From NCBI GenBank assembly GCA_963844325.1, contig CAWJNV010000001.1, positions 806,001 through 870,000 on the forward strand: 64,000 nt of DNA, given 5' to 3'. The position numbers and the translations under genes are program-made. Positions 18,901-26,838 of this stretch are shown here, one piece after another. The stretch comes from CADCTQ01 sp963844325 (GTDB lineage Bacteria > Bacteroidota > Bacteroidia > Cytophagales > 172606-1). Each line of letters starts with the position of its first letter. The first letter of the stretch is position 1. The notes under the pieces were generated by a model. The model ran no database searches. It was not told where the DNA came from and was given only the letters and a program-made list of their open reading frames with translations.

Positions 18901-19132
18901 GGTAGGTAGCTGCCAGGTCGTCGGGGTTGAGCCCAACCAGTTTGTGGTAGTGCCTGGCCGCCTCGGCAAATTGCTCATACTGCCAGTACCGGTCGGCCAG
19001 TTCCCGGATCGACTGCACTTGCCGGGCCGCGGGTCCTCCCTTGCCGGACTGCCCATGCGCAGCCAATCCCCCCAGCAAAGCCACCGCCAAGGCTGCCACC
19101 CATTGCCGCATGTTCCTGCCCAGCCGTTTCAT
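15902..19132 (-). CDS. PorE-like OmpA-family protein with TPR, PD40, novel repeats, OmpA and LysM-like end
   Basis: About 1076 aa, starting at the second ATG (19132) because it directly precedes the signal peptide. In order: signal peptide; TPR-like helices (about 35-150); a PD40/WD40-like propeller (about 185-455, with repeated SDRPGGLGQNDLW-type motifs); an unrecognised eight-copy helical repeat (about 465-780; separate finding); a carboxypeptidase-regulatory-like domain (about 815-905, FTVKGRLLNATANG); an OmpA peptidoglycan-binding domain (about 920-1025, LNAFTDQVGNDSYNVELSRKR); and a LysM-like tail (LRKIAEKFGVPVTQLRELNG). TPR-PD40-CRD-OmpA is the plan of PorE of the type IX secretion system, so it probably ties an outer-membrane complex to peptidoglycan. 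It is the last gene of a four-gene cassette behind a PorP/SprF gene. Confidence 0.9.
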   Translation of the reverse strand: MKRLGRNMRQWVAALAVALLGGLAAHGQSGKGGPAARQVQSIRELADRYWQYEQFAEAARHYHKLVGLNPDDLAATYRLADCNRRLFRYPAAEAGYGKVHYADPAAYPEALFHYAAMQKLNGKYAYAIGNFEKFLVLLKAAPPEEWAGRDAWMARATLEKDGCHFALLREKFARREFNFALLPPPASTPGNDYAPVILDHDTALLVTSGRVLDSARMADTRLGESFSDFYALHKRGDAWHADEQNGLPAVLNTRWNEGTGCFNRDRTRFYYANCSEPDASCKLYVTTLRGGKWGKPVRLNRNVNVPGADARHPALSGSGDTLFFVSDRPGGLGQNDLWMSVTAGEDAWSPAVNLGAAINTPRNELSPFVNPTDGKFLFASDGHLGLGGLDLYGVTRQPGTPPEVANLGPPFNSNRDDFFLVMGVHKGYLASNRAGGPGGFDLYTFDNFSRSAVLASVDGQDRREAPRFYYLQDFNLEYLSDEDKLSLDRVSSRKEAGKVYHQEMPLTQEDLNFYERLSQEEKDRLERLVAYNIERQGGEEAIRAEDQAFYLDLSPEEKARIHRFASSYRRAMRNKQQLTLEKQDAFYYEKLDSDGKRLLDRVVAARLGQLVENGDSSSLADPAFTYEKLPVATAGPAERERASRTGNLPEPPPTDDPYRYAKLDAAERDRLARARADRTAAGKATDDLSALEDDAFRYEKLSDADKDRIDRMAAARRAAQLGGNDEQFTEEDQFYYASLPAEDRSRLDRVISRRIARDAPGGDASALTEPAYVFEKMPGQAPARTAAGRKGRPLAAPDPQWAEGDGYRKNLAALNTFEMGPYRSFTVKGRLLNATANGPAAGLPIPLVNDKGEVLKTTWTNPDGSFAYVNLVVPENYRLLLQTPPARVDQPAEYYVEDLEVLAYHEAAASVQFEPVFFGFNAWSLAETARNTLDALVTYCREHPGVQIELNAFTDQVGNDSYNVELSRKRGQAVQQYLVQKGVRAGTLVVNARGKRLSGTGAGKGSGNASDRRVDLTLKGVPAAQPLEADAFVITPLTDLRKIAEKFGVPVTQLRELNGLTGDRVEPLRPLKIKGR

Positions 19133-19200
19133 GTATACAATCAATTGGAGATGATTCTGTAAATAAACAATCAGAACGTCCTCAAAACCTCGCCGAGAAT

Positions 19201-19219
19201 CGTCAGTGAGACACTGACG
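19201..19219. repeat. Perfect hairpin (CGTCAGTG / CACTGACG)
   Basis: 8-bp arms with a 3-nt loop between the PorP and OmpA genes. There is no T-run, so it is not a standard terminator. It may be an mRNA processing or stability element inside the cassette. A related but imperfect motif occurs near 48657-48694. Confidence 0.5.
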
Positions 19220-19274
19220 GCGGCCCTCAATACGGGAGGTTCGGACACACGTCTCAATACTCAGTACCCAATAC

Positions 19275-20348
19275 TCACATCAAAGGCGTGGCGTACCGCC
19301 GGATCTTGGTGCCGCCCTTCGCAAAGCGGTAGGACAGCGAAAATTCGCAGGCCCCGCGGCCCCCGGTGCCGTAGCGTAGCGAAGAGACGTTGACGTCGTA
19401 GCTGAAGCCGAAAGTGTAGTTTTTGCAGGCCGTGCCCACCGACCAGATGAACGCGTCACCCAACCGGTACCAGGCCCCTGCCGACAGTTGCAGCGGCGTT
19501 TGTTTGCCCTGGTGGGCGGCCGTAACCGTGTAATCGAGGTACGCGCCGGCATTGACCTGGTGGGCGCCCTGCTGCCGCATCACCAGCCAGTTGGGCGATA
19601 TACCGACCCGGGGCGTCACCCGCCAGTGCAGGCCCCCGTGGAATTTGTACAGCACGGGCAAGCGGCTCTCTTCCCCCGTCAGCAACGACTCGTCGGGGCG
19701 GTTGAGGTGGGCCGCGGCAAACCCCGCAAACAGGCTCCAGTTAGGGTCTTCTTCCTCCGCCCGCACGTGGCGGTAGTGCCACAGCAGGCCCGCGTGGACC
19801 ACCGGGAACACCCGCTGGTCGGCGAGGGGAGCCGTGGCAGGAGCCAGCCCGGGGTTGAAGCCTACGGACGGGTCGTACTGCGAACCCCACTGCAACCCGT
19901 TCGCGTCGAGGCGCTTCTGAGTGAGGCCGGCCTGTACCCCCGCCGCCAGCAGGTGCGCCGGGCGGTTGTACAAGGCGCGGGAAACCGACAGGGCCGCGGC
20001 GGTGGTCCGGAAATTACCATTCTCCCCCAGCACGTCGTTGCAGGCCGTGGCGCCGAGGGTGCCCAGGGCAGTCCGCTCCGGGGAACGGCCGTACACGGGC
20101 AGCACCAGCGACAACTGCCCCGTTTTCTGCGGAAAGCCCAGGCTGCGCCACTGGTCGCGGTAGTTCAGCCCTGCGTACCCGCTCTTTTCGAGGGCGGCCA
20201 GGGCGGGGTTGAGGTACAGCGGCGCGGCGTAGTACTGCGAAAAGTGCGGGTTCTGCCCCGCGGCCGGCTGCACCAGGGAAGTCATCCAACCCAGGCCCAG
20301 CAGGAGCAGCCAACCCCTCATTCCCGGTAAGTTCTTGGTGCGGCGCAT
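19275..20348 (-). CDS. PorP/SprF-family type IX secretion outer-membrane protein
   Basis: 357 aa. The signal peptide is followed by the family hallmark NPHFSQYYAAPLYLNPALA and a beta-barrel of about 300 residues (NYRDQWRSLGFPQKTG is a typical second motif). Proteins of this family sit in the outer membrane and are needed to export or hold particular surface proteins with type-B (gliding-type) C-terminal domains; SprF serves SprB in Flavobacterium. Its start lies 2 bp after the stop of such a cargo gene, and the OmpA partner follows, so it most likely serves the cargo encoded upstream. Met10 (20321) is a possible alternative start. Confidence 0.92.
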   Translation of the reverse strand: MRRTKNLPGMRGWLLLLGLGWMTSLVQPAAGQNPHFSQYYAAPLYLNPALAALEKSGYAGLNYRDQWRSLGFPQKTGQLSLVLPVYGRSPERTALGTLGATACNDVLGENGNFRTTAAALSVSRALYNRPAHLLAAGVQAGLTQKRLDANGLQWGSQYDPSVGFNPGLAPATAPLADQRVFPVVHAGLLWHYRHVRAEEEDPNWSLFAGFAAAHLNRPDESLLTGEESRLPVLYKFHGGLHWRVTPRVGISPNWLVMRQQGAHQVNAGAYLDYTVTAAHQGKQTPLQLSAGAWYRLGDAFIWSVGTACKNYTFGFSYDVNVSSLRYGTGGRGACEFSLSYRFAKGGTKIRRYATPLM

Positions 20349-20350
20349 GG

Positions 20351-21619
20351 TTATCGGATTAGGGTGATGGTGCCGGCTTTGCGGACTGGCTGGCCGTCGG
20401 TGGTGTTGCCACGCAAGAGGTAGGTGTACACGCCGCCCGCCAGCGGCAGGCCGTGCCCGTTGTCGCCCTCCCAGCCCGTGGCGGTCATCCGGGCGGGTGA
20501 ACGGGTCTGGAACACTACGTTGCCCCAGCGGTCGTACACCGTGAAGAGGAAACTCCCTTCGGCAAAGCGGCTTCCGTACATTTTCAAGGTCTTCTCCTCG
20601 TCGTGCGGGGAGGCCGGGGCAAAGGCATTGGGAATGAAGAACGCGCCGCTTGCCAGGTCCGGGCGGCCAATCCCCACCGCGAACAGGTTGCCGGCAATGA
20701 TCTCTTTGCTACTGACCGTGCCGGCCGCGGCCGTGCCCGACGTCGTGCGTTGCCCCAGACTCCGGAAAGGCGAAGTACCCTCTTTTGCCTCGGCCACGAC
20801 TACGGAGTCCAGGGCCGGCAGGCCGTCCGCGGCATCGAAGCTCAGCCCGACCTTTGCCTCGGTGATGGAACCCGAAAGCTGGGTACGCTGCCAGTACCGC
20901 GCCCCGGACAGCCGGCCCAGGCCCGGCGCTACGGCCGCGTACGGGTTGGGCGCAAACACCTCGAACCCGGTTACCGGGCCGGCCCCGAGTACGTCTTCCA
21001 GCGTGAGGGGGGCGTACGAACCATTCTTCCCGATGGGGTAAAACTTGTAGCCGCTCCCCTCGTGGAACAGCCGGCCGTTCACGTACGAAGCCGCCGAACC
21101 GCCTTCAATGCCCACGCCGTCCGCCAGCAGCAGCACGCTGCCCGCCGCCGGGGAGAGCAACCCGCGTTGCAAGCCCAGTTGGTGCGTTACGGTGACGTTG
21201 TCGGCCAGTCTCTTCTCGCCGCCGCCGTCCAGCACGAGGTTGTAAAAAGACTGGCCGTTGTGCAAAAGCGTTTGGGGGCCCGATCCATTCAAGATAAAAG
21301 TGCCGTTTCCCTCGTGGTAGCTCGACCGGTTTTCCCAGTTCCCGGCCAGGGCAACCGTGCCGTAGTTGAAGAAAAACCCTTCGTTGCGAAAACTGCCCGT
21401 AATGGTGAGGGTGGCATTGCTGGGTACGGCGTCGGCCGGACCGGCGTTGGACAGGGTGCCTTTGTTGACCACGTCGCCGACTACCGTTACGGTCGTGTTG
21501 GCGGCAATGTGGATGGTCTGCCCGTTGTTGTACAACGCCTGGGCGGGCAGCCGGGTGGTACCGGCCAGGACTGCCAGGGCGAACAAGGCCGTTTTGGGCG
21601 TAACGTTTCTCATCGGCAT
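20351..21619 (-). CDS. Secreted surface protein with gliding-type (type-B) C-terminal sorting domain
   Basis: 422 aa. A signal peptide (to about 27) is followed by a Thr/Val/Gly-rich region (about 30-200) that looks like stacked beta-strands. The last 90 residues (from FFIPNAFAPASPHDEEKTL through YDRWGNVVFQT to GGVYTYLLRG and GTITLIR) are the gliding-motility-associated C-terminal domain that routes proteins through the type IX system. The ATG overlaps the stop of the collagen-like gene (TGATG), implying translational coupling; an ATG two codons later is also possible. PorP/SprF follows 2 bp downstream. Likely the exported cargo of this cassette and perhaps a partner of the collagen-like protein (inference). 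Confidence 0.88.
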   Translation of the reverse strand: MPMRNVTPKTALFALAVLAGTTRLPAQALYNNGQTIHIAANTTVTVVGDVVNKGTLSNAGPADAVPSNATLTITGSFRNEGFFFNYGTVALAGNWENRSSYHEGNGTFILNGSGPQTLLHNGQSFYNLVLDGGGEKRLADNVTVTHQLGLQRGLLSPAAGSVLLLADGVGIEGGSAASYVNGRLFHEGSGYKFYPIGKNGSYAPLTLEDVLGAGPVTGFEVFAPNPYAAVAPGLGRLSGARYWQRTQLSGSITEAKVGLSFDAADGLPALDSVVVAEAKEGTSPFRSLGQRTTSGTAAAGTVSSKEIIAGNLFAVGIGRPDLASGAFFIPNAFAPASPHDEEKTLKMYGSRFAEGSFLFTVYDRWGNVVFQTRSPARMTATGWEGDNGHGLPLAGGVYTYLLRGNTTDGQPVRKAGTITLIR

Positions 21620-23577
21620 CAGTCGGGTTGGGTGACGCGGTAATGCACGGTGGCGCCGTAAACGTACTGTTGGGGCGCCGTTGCGTAGCCCTTCAGCGAA
21701 ACCTTGATCTTGTAGGCCAGCCGGGTGTTGTCGGTGATGAGTGACCCCGGGAAGAGGCGGATGGTCTGGTTGCCCGTGGTGCCGGTGGTGGTGCTGCTGC
21801 CCCGCACGGAGGAGAAGAAGCCTTCCAGGTCTTTCTCGTAGAGTTCCACGGTGATGTCGGCGCCGCTGTCGGCGTCATAGCAGAACACTTTGACCTCAGT
21901 GATCTCGACGTTATGGGGCAGTTGCACGGGAGCCACCAGGGCGCCGGCCGCAGGCAGGGGAATGGGGGCCGTCGCCGATTGGATGTAAACGCCCTCACCG
22001 GAATCGTCCGTGAAGTGGGTATGGCTCATGCCGAGGCTGCTTACCTGCACAAAGGCCGTGGCGTCGAGGGCGTACGCCCGGTCCTGGGGTTCGGAGTAAG
22101 TCGCCAGGTCGAGGTTCACGGCGCCGGGTTCCCATTGCCCGGCCGTTTCGTTCCAGGTCAGCACCTGGTTGTGGAGGGCCGGCGTCGCCGCAAGGGGCTT
22201 GCCTTGCAGCCCTTTTACGGTTGCCATTCCGTCGGGCATCAGTGCCACGTCCTGCGAAAGCGTTACGGCGTCGAACCCGGTTCCGTTGCCGATGGAAACC
22301 GTTCCGGGCACGGGGTTCAGCGGGAAGGCTCCCCACGCTACGTTTCCGGTTTCGTCGGTGACCAGGTAAGTATTGACGGTGCCGGGGGCAATTTTACCCG
22401 TGGACACACTCTGGTCCACGAGTTTGCCCTGCGTGACGCTGCCGTCAGCCAGGTCGCTGGCGGTTACCGTGAGGTCCGCAATGGCGGCCCCCGTTACGGC
22501 GTTGGGTGCCAGTCCCGGGCTGGGGTAATTGCCGGTCAGTACGCCGCCAGCGGCCCCGGTGGCCGGTCCCACCAGCGAAGCACCGGAGCCCCAACCCGCC
22601 GCGGTCTTGGGGCCGAACATCAGGTAGGTCGTCGTGTTGAGGTAGAAATCACCCTCCGTACCGGTCGTGGCCGCGGGGTCTGCCGCGCCGCTGAGCATGG
22701 TTTTGCCCGGTTGGCCCGGCAGCCCATCCGTACCGTTTACCCCGGGAATGCCCGGGATGCCTTGCGGCCCCGGCGGGCCGGTCAACCCCTGCGGCCCAGT
22801 TAACCCTTGCGGTCCGGTTAACCCCTGCGGCCCAGTTAACCCCTGCGGTCCGGTTAGCCCTTGCGGGCCCTGCGGTCCCGTCAGTCCCTGGGGTCCTTGC
22901 GGACCGGGCGGACCCTGGGGACCGGCAAGCCCTTGGGGTCCAACGGGTCCTTCTGCGCCGGCAAGTCCGGCAAGTCCCTGTGGTCCAATGGGTCCAGTGG
23001 CTCCAACGGGTCCAGCGGGTCCTTCCGGCCCGGCGGGCCCTGCGGGTCCCTGAATGCCCGGTGTACCGGCGGCTCCCTGCGGCCCGGGCTCCCCTTGCGG
23101 GCCGCGCAGGTTGACCTTCAAGCTGTAACGCCCCGCGGCTTTCTCGTACACGTCGCCGGAAACCGTATGGAGGTAGAAATCACCGTCTTTGCCGGAAACG
23201 TCCGAAGGAAGCCCGGCCCCGGCGGCCCATACCGTGCCGCCCGCAGCCCCGGCACTGCCCGCGTTTTCCACCCACTGCGTGTCGCGCCAGTAGTAGAATT
23301 TTTTTTCCTCGGCATCGAATACCAGCAGGCCGTTTTCGCCCGGCGTGAGGGTACTGCCCAGCGTCTGCCGCTGGGCCGGCGACAGGCGGGGCATCAGTAC
23401 GCCCTGCGGGGAAGCCGGGGCCGCTACCAGGTCGAGCACGGCCCGGGGGTTGGGGGTGGAGGTACCAATCCCGACGGAGTGCTGGGCCAGGCCGGCTGTG
23501 GCTACCAGCCCCAACGCCAGTGCGGTGAGCCAGTCCCGGAAGGAGAAGCGTATGATCGCAGCAGAAGTACTTTTCAT
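21619..23577 (-). CDS. Collagen-like triple-helix repeat surface protein
   Basis: 652 aa from the ATG at 23577, which begins the signal peptide (MKSTSAAIIRFSFRDWLTAL...). After a domain of about 160 residues typical of bacterial tail-fibre-like proteins (GIGTSTPNPRAVLDL, then MPRLSPAQRQ), there are about 44 uninterrupted Gly-X-Y triplets (roughly residues 158-290), many of them GLTGPQ. A C-terminal region of about 350 residues ends in a beta-rich domain (YVYGATVHYRVTQPD). The triplets predict a trimeric collagen-like stalk and the C-terminal part a head. I see no clear type IX sorting domain, so how it is held on the cell is open. First gene of the cassette with the cargo, PorP/SprF and OmpA genes; translation of the next gene overlaps its stop. 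Confidence 0.92.
   Translation of the reverse strand: MKSTSAAIIRFSFRDWLTALALGLVATAGLAQHSVGIGTSTPNPRAVLDLVAAPASPQGVLMPRLSPAQRQTLGSTLTPGENGLLVFDAEEKKFYYWRDTQWVENAGSAGAAGGTVWAAGAGLPSDVSGKDGDFYLHTVSGDVYEKAAGRYSLKVNLRGPQGEPGPQGAAGTPGIQGPAGPAGPEGPAGPVGATGPIGPQGLAGLAGAEGPVGPQGLAGPQGPPGPQGPQGLTGPQGPQGLTGPQGLTGPQGLTGPQGLTGPQGLTGPPGPQGIPGIPGVNGTDGLPGQPGKTMLSGAADPAATTGTEGDFYLNTTTYLMFGPKTAAGWGSGASLVGPATGAAGGVLTGNYPSPGLAPNAVTGAAIADLTVTASDLADGSVTQGKLVDQSVSTGKIAPGTVNTYLVTDETGNVAWGAFPLNPVPGTVSIGNGTGFDAVTLSQDVALMPDGMATVKGLQGKPLAATPALHNQVLTWNETAGQWEPGAVNLDLATYSEPQDRAYALDATAFVQVSSLGMSHTHFTDDSGEGVYIQSATAPIPLPAAGALVAPVQLPHNVEITEVKVFCYDADSGADITVELYEKDLEGFFSSVRGSSTTTGTTGNQTIRLFPGSLITDNTRLAYKIKVSLKGYATAPQQYVYGATVHYRVTQPD
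22707..23105 (-). repeat. Collagen-coding tandem repeats
   Basis: 9- and 18-bp tandem units encoding Gly-X-Y. The GLTGPQ part (about 22780-22900) is nearly identical at DNA level and should change copy number easily. Confidence 0.85.
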
Positions 23578-23718
23578 GGGTTTTGCCTGAACGGTAAAAC
23601 TACCCGCTGCCCCCCGGGAAAAAGTTTCGTTTTGGGCCGACATCATACGCCTCCAAGATTTTGACCTAAACTACGGGCGGTGGGGTGGTTACCTGGGGAC
23701 GGGCCGTTAACTTGCAGC

Positions 23719-24927
23719 GTGTCTACCGGCCTCCCGTTCCTGCCGGGCCCGGGCTTCCTGCCCGGCCTTCCGGCGCTTTCCGCGGCGGATGGGCTTTTCC
23801 TGCTTGTGCAGGGGCTCTACTGCCTGTTTACCCTGCTCCTGTGGGGCGCCTGGCGGCGCATTCCCGCCCCGGTAAGGGAGGCTACCGGCACAAGCCGGCC
23901 GTTCTTTTCGGTGGTGGTAGCCGCCCGCGACGAAGCCCGGCGACTGCCTGATCTGCTGCGCAGCCTGGACCGGCAGGATTACCCGCGGGAGTCGTTCGAA
24001 GTACTGGTGGTGGATGACCACTCCACCGACGACACGGTCCGGGTGGTTGCGGAGGCGGCAGCCGGCGTGGGTTTCCCGTTGCGCCTGCTGCGCCTGGCCG
24101 ACTACCTGCCGGCATCCGGCGGGGAAAGCAACTATAAGAAAAAAGCCATTGAATACGGCGTGCAGTCGGCGCGGGGCGAGTGGATCGTACTTACCGACGG
24201 CGACTGCCGGGTGCCGGCCGGTTGGCTGACGGCCCTGGCGGGGTGCGCCCGGCAAGCCGGGGTGCAAATGGTCAGCGGGCCGGTGGCGTTCGACGGCGAA
24301 CGTTCCGCCTTCGAGAAGATGCAGACGGTGGAGTTTGCCAGCCTGATCGGGTCGGGGGCGGCTACGCTGCAACTGGGCTTGCCCACGATGTGCAACGCCG
24401 CCAACCTGGCCTTTGCCCGGGCGGCCTTCGCCGCCGTGGACGGCTACGCGGGCACCGCCGATACGGCCACCGGCGACGACCTTTTCCTGATGCACAAGGT
24501 GAACCGCCGTTACCCGGGCGGGGTGGTTTTTCTCAAAAGCCCGGGCGGGGTGGTGTACACCCGGGCCAAGGAAACGTGGGGGGCGTTCTACCAGCAGCGC
24601 AAACGGTGGGCTTCCAAGTGGAATTTGTACCAGGACTGGCGGGTACCGGCCCTGGCCGTGGCAATATTTGCGGCAAACGTGTCCCTGCCGGCCGGGCTGG
24701 CCGGTTACCTCTCCGGCAACCTCTCCGGGGGCTGGCTGCTGCTGGGCGTGGCGGCCCGGTTTGCCGGCGAATTTGCGTTTTTGCGGGACGTGCTGCGTTT
24801 CCTGGGCCGGGGTAGCCGGGTCAAGTGGATTGTGCCGGTGCAAGGGGTGTATGCCCCGTACGTGGTTTTCTTCGCCATAATCGCCCAGAAGCGGGGGTAT
24901 GTATGGAAAGGCCGCAAGTTGTACTGA
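23719..24927 (+). CDS. Family 2 glycosyltransferase, membrane-bound
   Basis: About 402 aa from GTG 23719 (GTG 23680 is in frame but its extra residues look non-coding). One N-terminal membrane helix (about 25-47), a GT-A catalytic domain with VVVAARDEA, VVDDHSTDD, the DGDC metal-binding motif and a QQRKRWASKW (QxxRW) motif, then two or three C-terminal membrane helices. This layout is that of processive or lipid-linked sugar transferases. Expected to transfer a nucleotide sugar at the inner membrane; the acceptor is unknown. It diverges from the collagen cassette across 141 bp. Confidence 0.88.
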   Translation: MSTGLPFLPGPGFLPGLPALSAADGLFLLVQGLYCLFTLLLWGAWRRIPAPVREATGTSRPFFSVVVAARDEARRLPDLLRSLDRQDYPRESFEVLVVDDHSTDDTVRVVAEAAAGVGFPLRLLRLADYLPASGGESNYKKKAIEYGVQSARGEWIVLTDGDCRVPAGWLTALAGCARQAGVQMVSGPVAFDGERSAFEKMQTVEFASLIGSGAATLQLGLPTMCNAANLAFARAAFAAVDGYAGTADTATGDDLFLMHKVNRRYPGGVVFLKSPGGVVYTRAKETWGAFYQQRKRWASKWNLYQDWRVPALAVAIFAANVSLPAGLAGYLSGNLSGGWLLLGVAARFAGEFAFLRDVLRFLGRGSRVKWIVPVQGVYAPYVVFFAIIAQKRGYVWKGRKLY

Positions 24928-25061
24928 ACCATCCGGCCCGGGCTGCCAATCTTTGTGGTTGGGCAACGCGTCCGGAAAAAGCGAAGCCCGAGCAACCAAA
25001 CCCCACCGCCCGACGTATGCATCCGCTTTACTACGGTACCGCACCTGACTATCTCAACGAA

Positions 25062-25316
25062 ATGACTGATAATGAGTTCGATGTACTGGACGAACTGTAC
25101 TTCGTGCAGTCCTACGGGGCCCTGCACGGGCAGTTGCAGATTTCCGAAGAAGCCCTGCGCGAAACGCTGGTGCAACTGGCGCGGAAAGGCTGGGTAAAAG
25201 TGCTGCGGTCGCACGACGAGGAGGCGGAACCGGAGGAGGCGCACCGGGCGGAAAGCTACGCCAACTACTACTTCCTCGCCACCAAGGCGGGCCTGCTGGC
25301 GCACAACAGCCGCTAA
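25062..25316 (+). CDS. Small conserved hypothetical protein
   Basis: 84 aa beginning MTDNEFDVLDELYFVQS. ATG 25017 would add 15 residues that look less conserved. An acidic N-terminal helix, a middle with the feel of a winged helix (LRETLVQLARKGWVKVLR), then an Asp/Glu-rich loop and a short tail (YYFLATKAGLLAH). It may be a small transcription-related or adaptor protein, but no function is established. It precedes the permease gene by 31 bp and may be co-transcribed. Confidence 0.7.
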   Translation: MTDNEFDVLDELYFVQSYGALHGQLQISEEALRETLVQLARKGWVKVLRSHDEEAEPEEAHRAESYANYYFLATKAGLLAHNSR

Positions 25317-25347
25317 CCCACTCTTTTACGCGTTTACTTCCCCGTCC

Positions 25348-26595
25348 ATGTCCGCGGCCCCGATCCAAACTTCCCGGTCTCCCTTCTACTACGTCAGGCA
25401 GCGGCTGTTGCAGAACCGGCCCGCCGTGTTCGGGTTGGTGGTCATCCTGTTCTGCGTACTGATTACGCTGCTGGGCTACGCCATCATGCCCGACGGTACG
25501 CCCAACGCCAACGACAGCGCCGCCCAAATCAAGAAAAAGCCGCCCGGCTTCCGGGTGGAAATGCTCAAAATCCGCAAGAACGCCGCGGAAGAAAAGGTCG
25601 GTTGGCTCACGGCCTGGTGGTCGGGGCGGGAGAGTGACTACACGCTGGTGCCCATCACCGGGTACCGCATCGAGGGCCTCCGCCTCTACGCCCAACTGTA
25701 CGGCCGCACCAGCCGGGAGGAATCTTACGACCTGGTAGACGTGGTGCTGCCCTTGTTCATCGGCCGTTCGGCGAAGCGGCCCGGCGACCGGCGCTACGAG
25801 GTGCGGGGCGACCAGGTCCGCTACCTCGACGTGCACGAACGGCTCCGGACCATTACCCGGGCCGAACTGATGGCCCGTTTCCGGCGCGACAACCTCGAAT
25901 CACGGTACTACCTGCTGGGCACCGACACGGCCGGCCGCGACATGCTCAGCCGCCTGCTGTTCGGGGTGCGGATTTCGCTGGCCATCGGCTTTGTATCGGT
26001 GTGCATTGCCCTGCTGGTGGGTACGGCGCTGGGCGCAACGGCGGGCTTTTTCGGCGGCCGGGCCGACGCCTTCATCGGCTGGCTGATGACGGTGGTGTGG
26101 TCGGTGCCGGGCATCATGCTGGTGATTGCCATCAGCATGGCGATGCAAAGCCGGGGCTTGTGGGTAACGTTCGTGGCCGTAGGGCTCACCAGTTGGGTGG
26201 AAATTGCCCGGGTGGTCCGGGGGCAGATCATCGGCATCCGGCAGAAGCTCTACGTGGAAGCCGCCCGGGCCCTGGGCATGCGCAACAGCCAGATCATCTG
26301 GCGGCACATCCTGCCCAACATCCTGGGGCCGGTCATCGTGATTGCCTCTTCCAACCTGGCTTCGGCCATTCTCACCGAGGCGGGGCTGAGTTTCCTGGGC
26401 CTGGGGGTGCAACCGCCGATGCCGTCGTGGGGCAGCATGATCAACGAGGGGTTTGCGGCCATCGGCTCCGAAAACAGCTGGCACCTGGTGCTCCTGCCCA
26501 GCAGTTGCATCAGCATCATCGTGCTGGCCTTCAACCTGCTGGGCAACGGCCTTCGCGACGCCTACGACCCGACCACGCTGCTCAAGCAAGCGTAA
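25348..26595 (+). CDS. DppC/OppC-type ABC transporter permease
   Basis: 415 aa, an inner-membrane permease subunit of the dipeptide/oligopeptide/nickel class. TM1 (about 30-50), an unusually long extracytoplasmic stretch (about 50-185), then the DppC core: LGTDTAGRDMLSRLLFGVR, five further membrane helices, and the EAA loop (YVEAARALGMRNSQIIWRHILPN) that contacts the ATPase. It ends in FNLLGNGLRDAYDP, the normal family end. No DppB, ATPase or binding-protein gene is within the window, so its partners are encoded elsewhere. Confidence 0.9.
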   Translation: MSAAPIQTSRSPFYYVRQRLLQNRPAVFGLVVILFCVLITLLGYAIMPDGTPNANDSAAQIKKKPPGFRVEMLKIRKNAAEEKVGWLTAWWSGRESDYTLVPITGYRIEGLRLYAQLYGRTSREESYDLVDVVLPLFIGRSAKRPGDRRYEVRGDQVRYLDVHERLRTITRAELMARFRRDNLESRYYLLGTDTAGRDMLSRLLFGVRISLAIGFVSVCIALLVGTALGATAGFFGGRADAFIGWLMTVVWSVPGIMLVIAISMAMQSRGLWVTFVAVGLTSWVEIARVVRGQIIGIRQKLYVEAARALGMRNSQIIWRHILPNILGPVIVIASSNLASAILTEAGLSFLGLGVQPPMPSWGSMINEGFAAIGSENSWHLVLLPSSCISIIVLAFNLLGNGLRDAYDPTTLLKQA

Positions 26596-26664
26596 TTAAA
26601 CGGTGGTCCGGTACTCGGCTGCCACCATCCGTACCGGCCCTCCGCCCCACGCCGCATGTTTCCG

Positions 26665-26838
26665 CTATCTCCTGGCTGCCACCCGGGTAGCCACTTTTCC
26701 AATGACCGCCAGGATCAGCAGTACCGCCCCGCCCATTACGAGGGGTCTTCCCCCCGAGAAGTGCATAAAATGAAACAAAAATCCAATGACGGGCAAAAGT
26801 ACCCCCAGGGCGAATCCAATGTTCAATGCGCTATTCAT
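26665..26838 (-). CDS. 57-aa two-helix membrane protein (GldL-like hairpin)
   Basis: Begins ATG at 26838 and ends TAG at 26665. It starts inside the last 8 bases of the upstream hydrolase gene, so the two are coupled. Two membrane helices (about 5-24 and 33-52) flank a short loop with FHFMHFSGG, which resembles the FKxMHWPG turn of GldL and related small proteins. The resemblance is by eye only. Function unknown; it is probably a partner of the hydrolase. Confidence 0.65.
   Translation of the reverse strand: MNSALNIGFALGVLLPVIGFLFHFMHFSGGRPLVMGGAVLLILAVIGKVATRVAARR

Noticed and set aside
22707..23105. Tandem repeats resembling a CRISPR array
   Set aside because: Units are 9 or 18 bp with no unique spacers, in frame with a collagen-like protein; no cas genes nearby.
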